Of a DNA stretch of 64,000 bases, positions 31,636-39,953 are shown piece by piece. This DNA is from an uncultured Collinsella sp. (GTDB lineage: Bacteria > Actinomycetota > Coriobacteriia > Coriobacteriales > Coriobacteriaceae). Position 1 is the stretch's first letter; every line of letters starts with the position of its first letter. Location of the stretch: assembly GCA_958408685.1 (NCBI GenBank), contig CATYLC010000006.1, forward strand, positions 1-64,000, written 5' to 3'. The translations under genes were made by a program, and so were the position numbers. The notes below the pieces were generated by a model. It worked only from the letters and a program-made list of their open reading frames with translations. It searched no databases and had not been told where the DNA came from.

Positions 31636-32661
31636 ATGTCGTTCGCCAAATTCTTCAAAGATGCGCTGCTTCCCGTCGCCGTGTGGACGTGCGGCGTGCT
31701 GCTGAGCTGCTTTGTGCTGACGGTCGTCGGCGCACCCGTTTCCATCGTGGTCGTGGCGGTCGGCGTGTCCTTTATCTTTGGCATGCTGGGCATCGTGATC
31801 GAGTACGCGCGCCGTCGTCGTTTTCTGCGCCAGCTGGAGCGTGCGGCAGAGGAGCTCGAGAGTCCCGCATGGGTGCAGGAGATGGTGCAATGTCCGACCT
31901 ATGCCGAGGGCGAGCTCGAGTACGAGGTCTTGCGCCGGGTGGGCAAAGCCGCTTGTGACGAGGTTGCCGAAGGCAGGCGCCAGACCGATGACTATCGCGA
32001 CTATATCGAGAGCTGGGTCCACGAGGCCAAGCTGCCTCTGGCGGCAGCCTATCTGATTTTGGAAAACCTGGACGGCAGCGAAGATGATCTCGGTCGCGAG
32101 CTTGCCCGCGTGGAGCGCTATATCGACCAGGCGCTCTACTATGCGCGCTCGGAGGTTGTGGAGCGCGATTATCTGATTCGACGTTGGAACCTCAAGGCTC
32201 TGGTGACGGGCGCAATCAAGGCCAATGCGCGCGAGCTCATCGCGGCACACGTGGCGCCGGTGTGCGAGAACCTCGACTTTGAGGTCTTTACCGACGAGAA
32301 GTGGCTCGAGTTTATTCTGGGCCAGCTCATTCAGAACAGCATTAAATATGCGCGTGAGGACGGCGCAAAGATCGTGTTTTCGGGTGCGTTGCTGGACGAG
32401 GGTCTGGCAAGCGAGCGCATCGAGCTTACCGTCGCGGACAACGGCTGTGGCGTGTGTGCGGCAGACCTGCCTCGCGTGTTCGAGAAGGGCTTTACCGGCG
32501 ACAACGGCCGCACCACCAAGCGCGCAACGGGCATCGGCCTCTACCTGGTGGCGCGCCTGTGCTCCAAGATGGGCATCGACGTCACCGCGGCATCCGAGCC
32601 CGGCGAAGGCTTCGTCGTCACGTTTGCCTTCTCAACCAACAAGTTTCAATACTTCGAGTAA
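31636..32661 (+). CDS. Intramembrane-sensing histidine kinase, BceS-like
   Basis: 341 residues. Two closely spaced membrane helices (LLPVAVWTCGVLLSCFVLTVVG and VSIVVVAVGVSFIFGMLGIVI, about 10-58) leave almost no extracellular loop. A short coiled segment leads to the phospho-His in YIESWVHEAKLPLA, the BceS/GraS-type H box, and an ATPase domain (LIQNSIKYAR, VADNGCGV, FEKGFTGDNGR, ATGIGLYLVARLCSKMG). Such kinases normally sense flux through a neighbouring BceAB transporter; none is present here. An intrinsic terminator follows. Confidence 0.9.
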   Translation: MSFAKFFKDALLPVAVWTCGVLLSCFVLTVVGAPVSIVVVAVGVSFIFGMLGIVIEYARRRRFLRQLERAAEELESPAWVQEMVQCPTYAEGELEYEVLRRVGKAACDEVAEGRRQTDDYRDYIESWVHEAKLPLAAAYLILENLDGSEDDLGRELARVERYIDQALYYARSEVVERDYLIRRWNLKALVTGAIKANARELIAAHVAPVCENLDFEVFTDEKWLEFILGQLIQNSIKYAREDGAKIVFSGALLDEGLASERIELTVADNGCGVCAADLPRVFEKGFTGDNGRTTKRATGIGLYLVARLCSKMGIDVTAASEPGEGFVVTFAFSTNKFQYFE

Positions 32662-32690
32662 CGCACACGGCAGATGTCCGCCTCAAACAA

Positions 32691-32725
32691 AGCGTGCCGC
32701 CCCAAACGGGGCGGCACGCTATTTT
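32691..32725 (+). terminator. Terminator of the BceRS-like pair
   Basis: A 13-bp perfect stem (AGCGTGCCGCCCC, 32691-32703, with 32708-32720) with loop AAAC, then ATTTTT. Confidence 0.95.
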
Positions 32726-32759
32726 TCAATCAGACAACTCGCTGAAGTACGGTGACGAA

Positions 32760-32850
32760 GGCGCAAGGCCGGGAGGGGTTATCAAAGCCGACATCCCGCA
32801 GCCGCGAAGCGGCGAGGACGTCGGCGTGATAACCCCGCAGGCCTTGCGCC
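32760..32850. repeat. 91-bp long palindrome before uspA
   Basis: GGCGCAAGGCC (32760) pairs with GGCCTTGCGCC (ends 32850), GGGGTTATCA with TGATAACCCC, and inner GCCGAC with GTCGGC, around GCCGCGAAGCGGC. Nearly the whole length can pair. It lies between convergent genes beside a separate terminator. Confidence 0.85.
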
Positions 32851-32863
32851 GACGGGAAGGAAC

Positions 32864-33301
32864 CTACTTCACGACCAAGATGTCGCAGTCGGTGTTGCGC
32901 AGCAGGAACGTCGAAATTGAACCCAGGAGTGCATACTTGATCGAGGACAGGCCACGAGCGCCGCAGAGCACCAGGTCGGGCTTGACCACGTCGAGCATCT
33001 CGTCTTTGAGCGTCTCGCGAATGCGGCCGGCGCGAATCATGACCTCGACCTCGGGAATGTCGGGATTGGCCTTGGCCTCTTCGAGCTGCTTGGCGATGGA
33101 GTTCTTAAATGCCTCCTCTAGGCCGTTGACCAGATCGACCGGATAGGAACCGGCGCTCTCGAGTGCCGTGGAATCGATAACGTGGCCGATAATCAGCTTG
33201 GCGCCGTTGTTCGCGGCGACCTTGATGGCGCGTGCGAGCACAAAATCCTGCTGCTCAGTACCGTCGAGTGAAACAAATACCTTGGTGTAGCCCTCGTTCA
33301 T
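32864..33301 (-). CDS. Universal stress protein (UspA family)
   Basis: 145 residues, a single Usp domain. The ATP-binding signature G-x2-G-x9-G-S/T appears in CGARGLSSIKYALLGSIS near the C-terminus, and the N-terminal strand KVFVSLDGTEQQDF is typical. These dimeric proteins bind ATP and support survival under stress; the exact role is unknown. AAGGAGGAAACC precedes the ATG. Convergent with the kinase. Confidence 0.9.
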   Translation of the reverse strand: MNEGYTKVFVSLDGTEQQDFVLARAIKVAANNGAKLIIGHVIDSTALESAGSYPVDLVNGLEEAFKNSIAKQLEEAKANPDIPEVEVMIRAGRIRETLKDEMLDVVKPDLVLCGARGLSSIKYALLGSISTFLLRNTDCDILVVK

Positions 33302-33548
33302 GGTTTCCTCCTTGGTCTATCGCACGGGCGTGGGGCTCGTGCATCGGGCGGGCGCGGATGCGTGGCCGCCGGACACTTTATCTTGTTGCAGTTATACCCA
33401 AGGATTTGGGTTTGACCGCTCGCAATTCTGTGAACGGGCGAGTTTTTTGGTAAGGGTGGGCGCGGTCGCGGCCGAACGGTTGATAATGGGACATCGCCCG
33501 CAACCGTCCGCAGAACAATATCGGCGGGTGTCTAACGAGGGGGTCCCT

Positions 33549-34523
33549 TTGGATATCATTGAGCTTCTAAAATCTGCCTTCATGGGCCTGGTCGAGGGCA
33601 TCACCGAATGGCTGCCTGTTTCGTCGACCGGTCACATGATCTTGGTGGACGAGTTCGTCAAGATGAACGTGAGCGAGACGTTCTGGAATATGTTCCTGGT
33701 CGTGATTCAGCTTGGCGCCATTTTGGCCGTCTGCGTCCTGTTCTTTTACGACCTCAACCCGTTTTCTCCCAGCAAAGGCAAGGAGGGTCGTCGCGACACC
33801 TGGGTGCTGTGGGGCAAGATTGTGCTCGGCTGCATTCCCGCCGCGGCGATCGGTCTGCCGCTTAACGACTGGATGGAGGAGCATTTCTACAATGCTCCCG
33901 TCGTGGCGCTGGCGCTCATTGTGTACGGCGTGCTGTTTATCGTGATCGAGAACTGGCGCGCGAACAAGCGCGACCAGGCCGCTCTTGCCGGTTCGTTTGG
34001 TTCGCGTGCCGTGGTGGCGGGCGGACGCCCCGCTGGTGCGCATTTTGCCACTCCCGCTGCGGCTGCCGCTTCAGACGATGACGATAACCTGGACTTTGGC
34101 TCCATCACTACGCTCGAGGATCTGAGCTGGAAGACCGCGCTGGGTATCGGTTGCTTCCAGGTGCTTTCGCTGATTCCGGGCACATCGCGCTCCGGCTCCA
34201 CGATCATCGGCGGCCTGCTGCTGGGCTGCACGCGCTCGGTGGCGTCTAAGTTCACGTTCTTCCTGGCTATTCCCGTTATGTTTGGCGCGAGCGCGCTCAA
34301 GCTGGTCAAGTACTTTATTAAGGGCGGCACGTTCGGCACCAACGAAATCGCCATCCTGGGCGTGGGCTGCGTCGTCGCCTTTGTGGTGTCGCTCATTGCC
34401 ATCAAGTGGCTTATGGGCTTCGTGCGCCGTCACGACTTTAAGTGCTTCGGCGTCTACCGCATCATCCTGGGCATCGTGGTGCTCGCGTACTTCTTTGTCC
34501 TGGAGCCTATGCTCGGCCTGTAA
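33549..34523 (+). CDS. uppP: Undecaprenyl-diphosphatase UppP (BacA)
   Basis: 324 residues, polytopic. Catalytic motifs are EGITEWLPVSSTGHMIL (about 15-31) and LIPGTSRSGSTIIGGLL (about 210-226). It recycles undecaprenyl diphosphate for peptidoglycan and other polymers and gives bacitracin tolerance. I chose the TTG at 33549, preceded by GAGGGGG, because the protein then starts DIIELLKSAFMGLVEGITEW like its homologs; the frame upstream is not protein-like. An extra hydrophilic loop of about 45 residues (near 145-190, Ala/Asp-rich) is absent from typical UppP. A terminator follows. Confidence 0.93.
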   Translation: MDIIELLKSAFMGLVEGITEWLPVSSTGHMILVDEFVKMNVSETFWNMFLVVIQLGAILAVCVLFFYDLNPFSPSKGKEGRRDTWVLWGKIVLGCIPAAAIGLPLNDWMEEHFYNAPVVALALIVYGVLFIVIENWRANKRDQAALAGSFGSRAVVAGGRPAGAHFATPAAAAASDDDDNLDFGSITTLEDLSWKTALGIGCFQVLSLIPGTSRSGSTIIGGLLLGCTRSVASKFTFFLAIPVMFGASALKLVKYFIKGGTFGTNEIAILGVGCVVAFVVSLIAIKWLMGFVRRHDFKCFGVYRIILGIVVLAYFFVLEPMLGL

Positions 34524-34570
34524 CTTGGTCGACGCTGCGCGGCGGCCGGGGCGACAACTTGTCATTCAAA

Positions 34571-34609
34571 GGGGGCGGCATGACCAGAAGGTCTATGCCG
34601 CCCCTTTTC
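34571..34609 (+). terminator. uppP terminator
   Basis: GGGGCGGCAT (34572-34581) pairs with ATGCCGCCCC (34595-34604), followed by TTTTCAT. Confidence 0.9.
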
Positions 34610-34680
34610 ATGCCAATTTGTTCGCCCTGGCCACCGCTCGCTGCTGCTGCCATGACATCGGCGGTTTCGTGATTGTCAAT

Positions 34681-34712
34681 TGATTGGTGCAGACCAACCT
34701 GACCCCATTGCG
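34681..34712. repeat. REP-like unit with GGGGTCAGGTT head (minus strand)
   Basis: TTGGTGCAGACCAACCTGAC begins at 34683 and continues CCCATTG. Its minus strand shares GGGGTCAGGTT and a flanking TGGTGCA stem with the unit at 44821-44876. Confidence 0.55.
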
Positions 34713-34787
34713 CCAAATTCGCTGGGGCGGCCTGACGGTGACGCACGGAGTCGTGGTGTGATTTGCGTCGGTGTCCGCGCGGCTCGG

Positions 34788-34793
34788 TATACT
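34788..34793 (+). promoter_or_regulatory. Candidate -10 box of pcrA
   Basis: TATACT preceded by CGG, 61 bp before the helicase ATG. The same TATACT/TATCAT form recurs before several genes in this window. No clear -35 and no LexA-type palindrome were seen. Confidence 0.35.
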
Positions 34794-34854
34794 GGTACGG
34801 CTCAAACTATGGCGCCGCCCGCAGGCGCGCCGTCCGTCAGATGAGGAGTCGCCC

Positions 34855-37755
34855 ATGACCCAGCCCTTGCCCTGGGAAAAGAACGCCGCGGTATCCGTGC
34901 CGCCCGCGCCGGAACCCGTGCCGCTCGATGCATACACCGCTCCTGCTGCGCCGGAGCCCGAGCTCGTCCCGCTCGACATTTACGACGCTCCCGCGCCGGC
35001 GCCCAAGCCCGCCAAGCCGCTCGTCGACATTGACAGCCTTAATCCCGCCCAGCGCGAGGCTGTCCTGTCCACCGAGGGCCCGTTGCTGGTCCTTGCCGGC
35101 GCCGGCTCGGGCAAGACCCGCGTCTTGACCTTCCGCATCGCACATATGCTCGGCGACCTGGGTGTTAAACCTTGGCAGGTTCTTGCCATCACGTTTACCA
35201 ACAAGGCCGCGGCAGAGATGCGCGAGCGTCTGGCGGCACTCATTCCCAGCGGCACCCGTGGCATGTGGGTGTGCACCTTCCATGCCATGTGCGTGCGCAT
35301 GCTGCGCGAGGACGCCGACCTGTTGGGCTACACCGGTCAGTTCACCATCTACGATGACGATGACTCAAAGCGCATGGTGCGCGACATTATGCAGGCGCTC
35401 GGCATCGAGCAAAAGCAGTTCCCCATCAACATGATCCGCAGCAAGATTAGCTCGGCCAAAAACGCCATGATCGGCCCCGAGGACATGCTCAAATCCGCCG
35501 ACAGCCCCAATGACAAAAAGGCCGCGCAAGTCTACCTGGAGCTGGAGCGCCGCCTGCGCGCCGCCAACGCGATGGACTTCGACGACCTGCTCGTGCGCAC
35601 GCTCGAGCTGCTGCGCACCCGCCCCGAGGTGCTCGACAAGTATCAGGAGCGCTTCCGCTACATTAGCGTCGACGAGTATCAGGACACCAACCACGTCCAG
35701 TACGAGATCGCCAACCTGCTGGCCGCCAAGTACCAAAACCTCATGGTCGTGGGCGACGACGATCAGTCCATTTATAGCTGGCGTGGCGCCGACATCACCA
35801 ATATCCTGGACTTTGAGAAGGACTTTAAAGACTGCAAGACCGTCAAGCTGGAGCAGAACTACCGCTCTACGGGTCATATCCTGAACGCCGCCAACGCCGT
35901 GGTACGTCACAACTCGCAGCGCAAAGACAAGCGCCTGTTTACGGCCGAGGGCGACGGCGAGAAGATCCAGGCCTTCCAGGCAAGCGATGAGCGCGACGAG
36001 GGTCGCTGGATTGCCGGCGAGATCGAAAAGCTGCATGCCAAGGGCACGAGTTACGACGACATCGCCGTGTTCTACCGCACCAACGCCCAGTCGCGTATTC
36101 TCGAAGATATGTTTCTGCGCGCGGGCGTGCCCTACAAGATCGTGGGCGGCACGCGATTCTTCGACCGTGCCGAGATCCGCGACGTCATGGCCTACCTTAA
36201 GATGATCGTGAACCCGGCCGACGAGATGAGCGTCAAGCGCGTTATCAACACGCCGCGCCGCGGCATCGGCTCCACCTCGATCCAAAAGATTGAGCAGCTG
36301 GCGCGCGACAACCGTTGCTCGTTCTTCCAAGCCTGCGAGATCGCAACAGCCGAGACGGGCATGTTTAGCGCCAAGGTGCGCAATGGCCTGTCGAGCTTTG
36401 TCTCCCTGGTGCGCGAGGGTCGCCGCATGGACGGCGAACTCAAGGACGTCGTCGAGATGATCGTCGATAAGACGGGCCTGCTGCAGGCTTTCCGCGCCGA
36501 GGGCACCATGGAGTCCGAGAGCCGCGCCGAGAACATCCAGGAATTCCTGGGCGTCGCCGCTGAATTTGAGGAGACGCACGAGGATATCGAGGGCACGCTC
36601 GAGAGCTTGGAAGAGCTGCGCGCAGCCGGTGTTGCCGATGTGCCTGCCGGCGCCGAGTCCGAGCCCGTCGTGGTGAGCGCGCCCGCGCCCGAGCCGGGGC
36701 CGTCCGCCTCGGCATCCTCGTTTGAGGCGCTCGTCGGCGCCCGTGACGCCGCGGGCTCTAATCCGCTCGATGGCTTGGCCGCTCCGGCGCTGTCTCCGCA
36801 GGATGCCCTGGCCGCCGCCATCGCGGGCAACGCGTATGCCGTGCCGACAGAGATGCCGGCGGGTGCCGTGCATGCCGACGAGATCGAGCGCACCTACGGT
36901 CCGCTCACCTGTAAGGCGCTGCCGGCACTCATGGAGTGGCTGGCCCTGCGCTCCGACTTGGATTCCCTGGCCGGCGAGACGCACGCCATCACCATGATGA
37001 CTATCCACTCCGCCAAGGGCCTGGAGTTCCCGGCGGTGTTCGTGGCCGGCATGGAGGAGGGCATCTTCCCGCACGTGCACGACTTTGGCGGCAGCGATGA
37101 CCCGGGCAAGCTCGAGGAGGAGCGTCGCCTGGCCTACGTTGCCATCACGCGTGCCCGTAAGCGCCTGTTCCTGACCTATGCGGCCACGCGTCGCACCTAC
37201 GGCTCGACCTCTGCCAACCCGCGCTCGCGCTTCCTCAATGAGATTCCGTTTGAGGATATCGAGTTTAGCGGTATCGGTTCTGCCGGTTTTGAGGGCACGG
37301 GCTGGGAGAAGCGCGGCGACCGTCACGGCACCTTTGGCTCGGGCGTGGGTTCGGATATGTATGGCGGCAAGGTGTTCGGTTCGCATACGCGCTCGACCGG
37401 CGGTTCCGGTTCGCGCGGTGGATCGAGTTTTGACGATTTCTTTGGCGGCAGCAGCTACGGGACCGAGCGCCATCGTGGGGTCTCGCCCGACGCCGGCCGT
37501 GTTGCCTCGACCTTTGGTTCGGGTGCGCCGCGAGCCAAAAAGCCGTCATCTAAAGTGTCGCCGACAGTGGAGCGCAAGGTCGATCGCGCCAGCGCGTCGC
37601 AGGACTTTGCCGCAGGCGATTCCGTGAGCCACAAGACCTTTGGCACGGGTACCGTGATCTCGGTCGTCGGAGACATGATCGAGGTTCAATTCGAAAAGAC
37701 CGGCCAGACCAAAAAGCTAATGAAAGGTTTTGCACCGATCGTCAAACTGTCGTGA
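34855..37755 (+). CDS. pcrA: UvrD/PcrA-type superfamily 1 DNA helicase
   Basis: 966 residues. After a Pro/Ala-rich N-terminal extension of about 55 residues, the helicase core has Q-motif LNPAQREAVLSTEGP, Walker A AGAGSGKT (about 81-88), TFTNKAAAEMRERL, DEYQDTN (about 275), GDDDQSIYSWRGAD, LEQNYRST, and late motifs TIHSAKGLEFPAVFVAG and RRLAYVAITRARKRL. A low-complexity Ala/Glu/Pro insert lies near 590-690, and the last 50 residues form a Tudor-like domain (VSHKTFGTGTVISVVGDMIEVQF) as in PcrA. It unwinds DNA in repair and replication. The ATG follows GAGGAG. Confidence 0.95.
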   Translation: MTQPLPWEKNAAVSVPPAPEPVPLDAYTAPAAPEPELVPLDIYDAPAPAPKPAKPLVDIDSLNPAQREAVLSTEGPLLVLAGAGSGKTRVLTFRIAHMLGDLGVKPWQVLAITFTNKAAAEMRERLAALIPSGTRGMWVCTFHAMCVRMLREDADLLGYTGQFTIYDDDDSKRMVRDIMQALGIEQKQFPINMIRSKISSAKNAMIGPEDMLKSADSPNDKKAAQVYLELERRLRAANAMDFDDLLVRTLELLRTRPEVLDKYQERFRYISVDEYQDTNHVQYEIANLLAAKYQNLMVVGDDDQSIYSWRGADITNILDFEKDFKDCKTVKLEQNYRSTGHILNAANAVVRHNSQRKDKRLFTAEGDGEKIQAFQASDERDEGRWIAGEIEKLHAKGTSYDDIAVFYRTNAQSRILEDMFLRAGVPYKIVGGTRFFDRAEIRDVMAYLKMIVNPADEMSVKRVINTPRRGIGSTSIQKIEQLARDNRCSFFQACEIATAETGMFSAKVRNGLSSFVSLVREGRRMDGELKDVVEMIVDKTGLLQAFRAEGTMESESRAENIQEFLGVAAEFEETHEDIEGTLESLEELRAAGVADVPAGAESEPVVVSAPAPEPGPSASASSFEALVGARDAAGSNPLDGLAAPALSPQDALAAAIAGNAYAVPTEMPAGAVHADEIERTYGPLTCKALPALMEWLALRSDLDSLAGETHAITMMTIHSAKGLEFPAVFVAGMEEGIFPHVHDFGGSDDPGKLEEERRLAYVAITRARKRLFLTYAATRRTYGSTSANPRSRFLNEIPFEDIEFSGIGSAGFEGTGWEKRGDRHGTFGSGVGSDMYGGKVFGSHTRSTGGSGSRGGSSFDDFFGGSSYGTERHRGVSPDAGRVASTFGSGAPRAKKPSSKVSPTVERKVDRASASQDFAAGDSVSHKTFGTGTVISVVGDMIEVQFEKTGQTKKLMKGFAPIVKLS

Positions 37756-37863
37756 TCCCGGCGGACCTGGGCGGGCGTATGGGGCAACGTTGCTTGCGAA
37801 CGCCGCTCCGCTCGTCCGCTTTTTGATTTGGAGAACCGGGTGGGCTGAAATGTAGATACGAGT

Positions 37864-37905
37864 AGGGGCTCCTCCGTTGATGAACGGGGGAGCCCCTTGT
37901 TTCGT
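37864..37905 (+). terminator. pcrA terminator
   Basis: GGGGCTCC with GGGAGCCCC (37865-37896) around a CCGTTGATGAACGG inner stem, followed by TTGTTTCGTTTT. Confidence 0.85.
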
Positions 37906-37923
37906 TTTGGTTGTTGTTGTGAC

Positions 37924-38856
37924 CTAGAGGTGGCTGATGATCAGTTCCATCTTGCCTTCGAGGTCGATGGAGCTGACGGTGCTCGGGGCCAGCAGGTGGC
38001 TTCCCTTGTGGACGGGGTCGCCGCAGACGGTGCCTTCGCCGTCGATGACCGACAGGCACATGAAGGGCCAGCGCTGGTCGAGGGTCTTGCTGCCGTTGAC
38101 GCGCACGCGATCGACGGTGTAGCAGGGGTTGGACTCGAGCTCGGTCACGCCGTCCACCTCGGGCGCGGTCACCGTGCCGTCGGTCGGAGCCTGAGCATCA
38201 AAGTCGATGCAGTCGAGGCTCTGCTCAATGTGCAGCGGGCGCAGGTTGCCGTCAGTGCCGGGACGGTCGTAGTCGTACAGACGATACGTCACGTCGCTCG
38301 ACTGCTGCGTCTCCAAAATGAGCGTGCCGGTCTTGATGGCGTGCACGGTACCGGAATCAATCTGGAAAAAGTCGCCCTTGTGAATCGGCAACACGTTGAG
38401 CATGTCGTCCCAACGTCCTTCCTCGATCATTTGTGCGGCCTCGGCGCGGTCCTTGGCACGCTGGCCGACGATGATCGTGGCGTCGGGCTCGCAGTCCAGC
38501 ACATACCAACACTCGGTTTTGCCCAGGCTACCGTTCTCGTGCTCGGCAGCGTACTCGTCGTTGGGATGAATCTGGATCGAAAGGTCGTCCTTGGCGTCCA
38601 GAATCTTAATGAGCAGCGGGAACTCCTTGCCCTCGCAGTTGCCAAAGAGCTCGCGATGCTCGGCCCACAGCCACGACAGCGTGTGGCCGGCATACGGGCC
38701 CTCCGCAATCTGGCAGTCGCCGTTGGGGTGGGCCGAGATGGCCCAGCACTCACCGATGGGGCCATCGGGAATGTCGTAGCCAAATACGGTTTCGAGCTGG
38801 CGACCGCCCCAGATCTTCTCGTGGAAGATCGGCGTCAGCTTAATCAAATCGGACAT
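37924..38856 (-). CDS. manA: Class I mannose-6-phosphate isomerase
   Basis: 310 residues, cupin fold. Zinc ligands are in LSIQIHPNDEYA (Gln, His) with later Glu and the His of DSGTVHAIKTGTLILE. The short class I form, as in Firmicutes, links mannose-6-phosphate and fructose-6-phosphate. I chose the ATG at 38856 (MSDLIKLTPIFHEKIWGG), with GGGGG 7 bp upstream. It lies 74 bp downstream of the GntR regulator on the same strand and may share its transcript. Confidence 0.9.
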   Translation of the reverse strand: MSDLIKLTPIFHEKIWGGRQLETVFGYDIPDGPIGECWAISAHPNGDCQIAEGPYAGHTLSWLWAEHRELFGNCEGKEFPLLIKILDAKDDLSIQIHPNDEYAAEHENGSLGKTECWYVLDCEPDATIIVGQRAKDRAEAAQMIEEGRWDDMLNVLPIHKGDFFQIDSGTVHAIKTGTLILETQQSSDVTYRLYDYDRPGTDGNLRPLHIEQSLDCIDFDAQAPTDGTVTAPEVDGVTELESNPCYTVDRVRVNGSKTLDQRWPFMCLSVIDGEGTVCGDPVHKGSHLLAPSTVSSIDLEGKMELIISHL

Positions 38857-38930
38857 GTTCATACCCCCATTGTGTTGCGCGGGCGCTGCACAAAACAGCT
38901 CAAAGCGAGCGCCCGGATGACTACAAAAAC

Positions 38931-39650
38931 CTATGCCAACGTTACGTTGTGCAACTCAAAGCGGTCGCCAACGTTGCGCGAGACCGAATACTCAAAGGCG
39001 GCGCCGCTGTCCAAAAAGCCAATCTGGGTGAGCTCGAGCAGGGGAGAGCCAGGCTTGGTGTCCAAGCGCTCGGCTTCTTCCTCGGTTGCTGCCACGGCGC
39101 GAATGGTACGGTGGAAGCTCGAAATCTTCAGCCCACATTGCTCGCGGATGAAGTGGTAGACCGATCCGTACAGGTCCTTCTTTTTAAGGCCTGGAATCAG
39201 CTCGAGGGGCATGTAGGTGTACTCGATAACGATGGGCTTCTCATCGGCCTGACGCACGCGCACGATGTGATAGGCAAAGTCATCCTCGGCAATTCCCAGC
39301 TGGGCTGCGATGTCCGCTGGTGGATTAACAATCGAGAAATCGTAGACCACCGAGGTCACCTTCTCCCCGCGGTGCTCATACGAAAAGCCCTGGGCACGGT
39401 CGTTTTTGCCCTGGAAAAACGCCTGACCGGGAAGTCCCGCCGTGTCCTTAACGTAGGTACCCGATCCGCGTCGGCTGGTAATAAGACCTTCCTCGGTGAT
39501 TTGCTCGATAGCTCGTTTGACGGTGATTTTGGAAACGCTATAGAGCTCGCAGAACTCAACGACGGTGGGAAGCTTGTCGCCCGGTTTAAGAGTGCCATCC
39601 TCGATGCTTCGACGAATATCTGCAGCTATTGCCTCGTATTTGGGAATCAT
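38931..39650 (-). CDS. GntR/HutC-family transcriptional regulator
   Basis: 239 residues. An N-terminal winged helix (KYEAIAADIRRSIEDGTLKPGDKLPT, SVSKITVKRAIEQITEEGLI, GSGTYV, about 4-70) is joined to a UTRA ligand-binding domain (residues 90-235). UTRA regulators of this kind often respond to sugar phosphates. It is divergent from the phospho-beta-glucosidase/PTS operon with a 303-bp gap, so it probably controls that operon and itself. AAAGGAGG precedes the ATG at 39650. Confidence 0.92.
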   Translation of the reverse strand: MIPKYEAIAADIRRSIEDGTLKPGDKLPTVVEFCELYSVSKITVKRAIEQITEEGLITSRRGSGTYVKDTAGLPGQAFFQGKNDRAQGFSYEHRGEKVTSVVYDFSIVNPPADIAAQLGIAEDDFAYHIVRVRQADEKPIVIEYTYMPLELIPGLKKKDLYGSVYHFIREQCGLKISSFHRTIRAVAATEEEAERLDTKPGSPLLELTQIGFLDSGAAFEYSVSRNVGDRFELHNVTLA

Positions 39651-39675
39651 TGAACCTCCTTTCCGACATATATCA

Positions 39676-39691
39676 ATACGCAAGTAAGTAT
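39676..39691. promoter_or_regulatory. Candidate GntR operator
   Basis: ATACGCAAGTAAGTAT, an interrupted palindrome (ATAC...GTAT), 26 bp before the regulator start. Inferred from symmetry and position only. Confidence 0.3.
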
Positions 39692-39758
39692 AACCCTTAA
39701 CAAGGCACCCATATAACCTTTATCTAAGAAGCTCGAGAAAGAAAAAAGAAAAAGACGC

Positions 39759-39786
39759 TTTACTTTTAGAATTAGAGCGCTATAGT
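39759..39786 (+). promoter_or_regulatory. Candidate promoter of the glucosidase/PTS operon
   Basis: TTTACT (39759-39764) and TATAGT (39781-39786) with a 16-bp spacer, in an AT-rich tract unusual for this genome, about 170 bp before the GH1 gene. Confidence 0.5.
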
Positions 39787-39824
39787 TTAAGCAACGAACG
39801 GAATCTTTCCGCAGAACAGGATCG

Positions 39825-39860
39825 ACCGTTTGGGGACGGTTTTGTTTTGGCGGGTTGGAT
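39825..39860. repeat. REP-like unit with GGGGACGGTTTTGTTTTGGC
   Basis: Contains the small palindrome ACCGTTTGGGGACGGT and then TTTGTTTTGGCGGG. Its complement matches the left half of the unit at 43775-43812, on the far side of the GH1-PTS operon. Confidence 0.6.
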
Positions 39861-39953
39861 ATCGGTATGACCGGTGCGCGCCCGCGCCGGATAACCTGCC
39901 AAAGCAAACCCGTCTCCAACCGGAAGCTCTAGAACACGAAAGCGAGGACTTTG

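Noticed and set aside
35365..37473. A 702-residue antisense frame over pcrA
   Set aside because: It is a high-GC shadow of the helicase frame, with no ribosome site and no recognisable domains.
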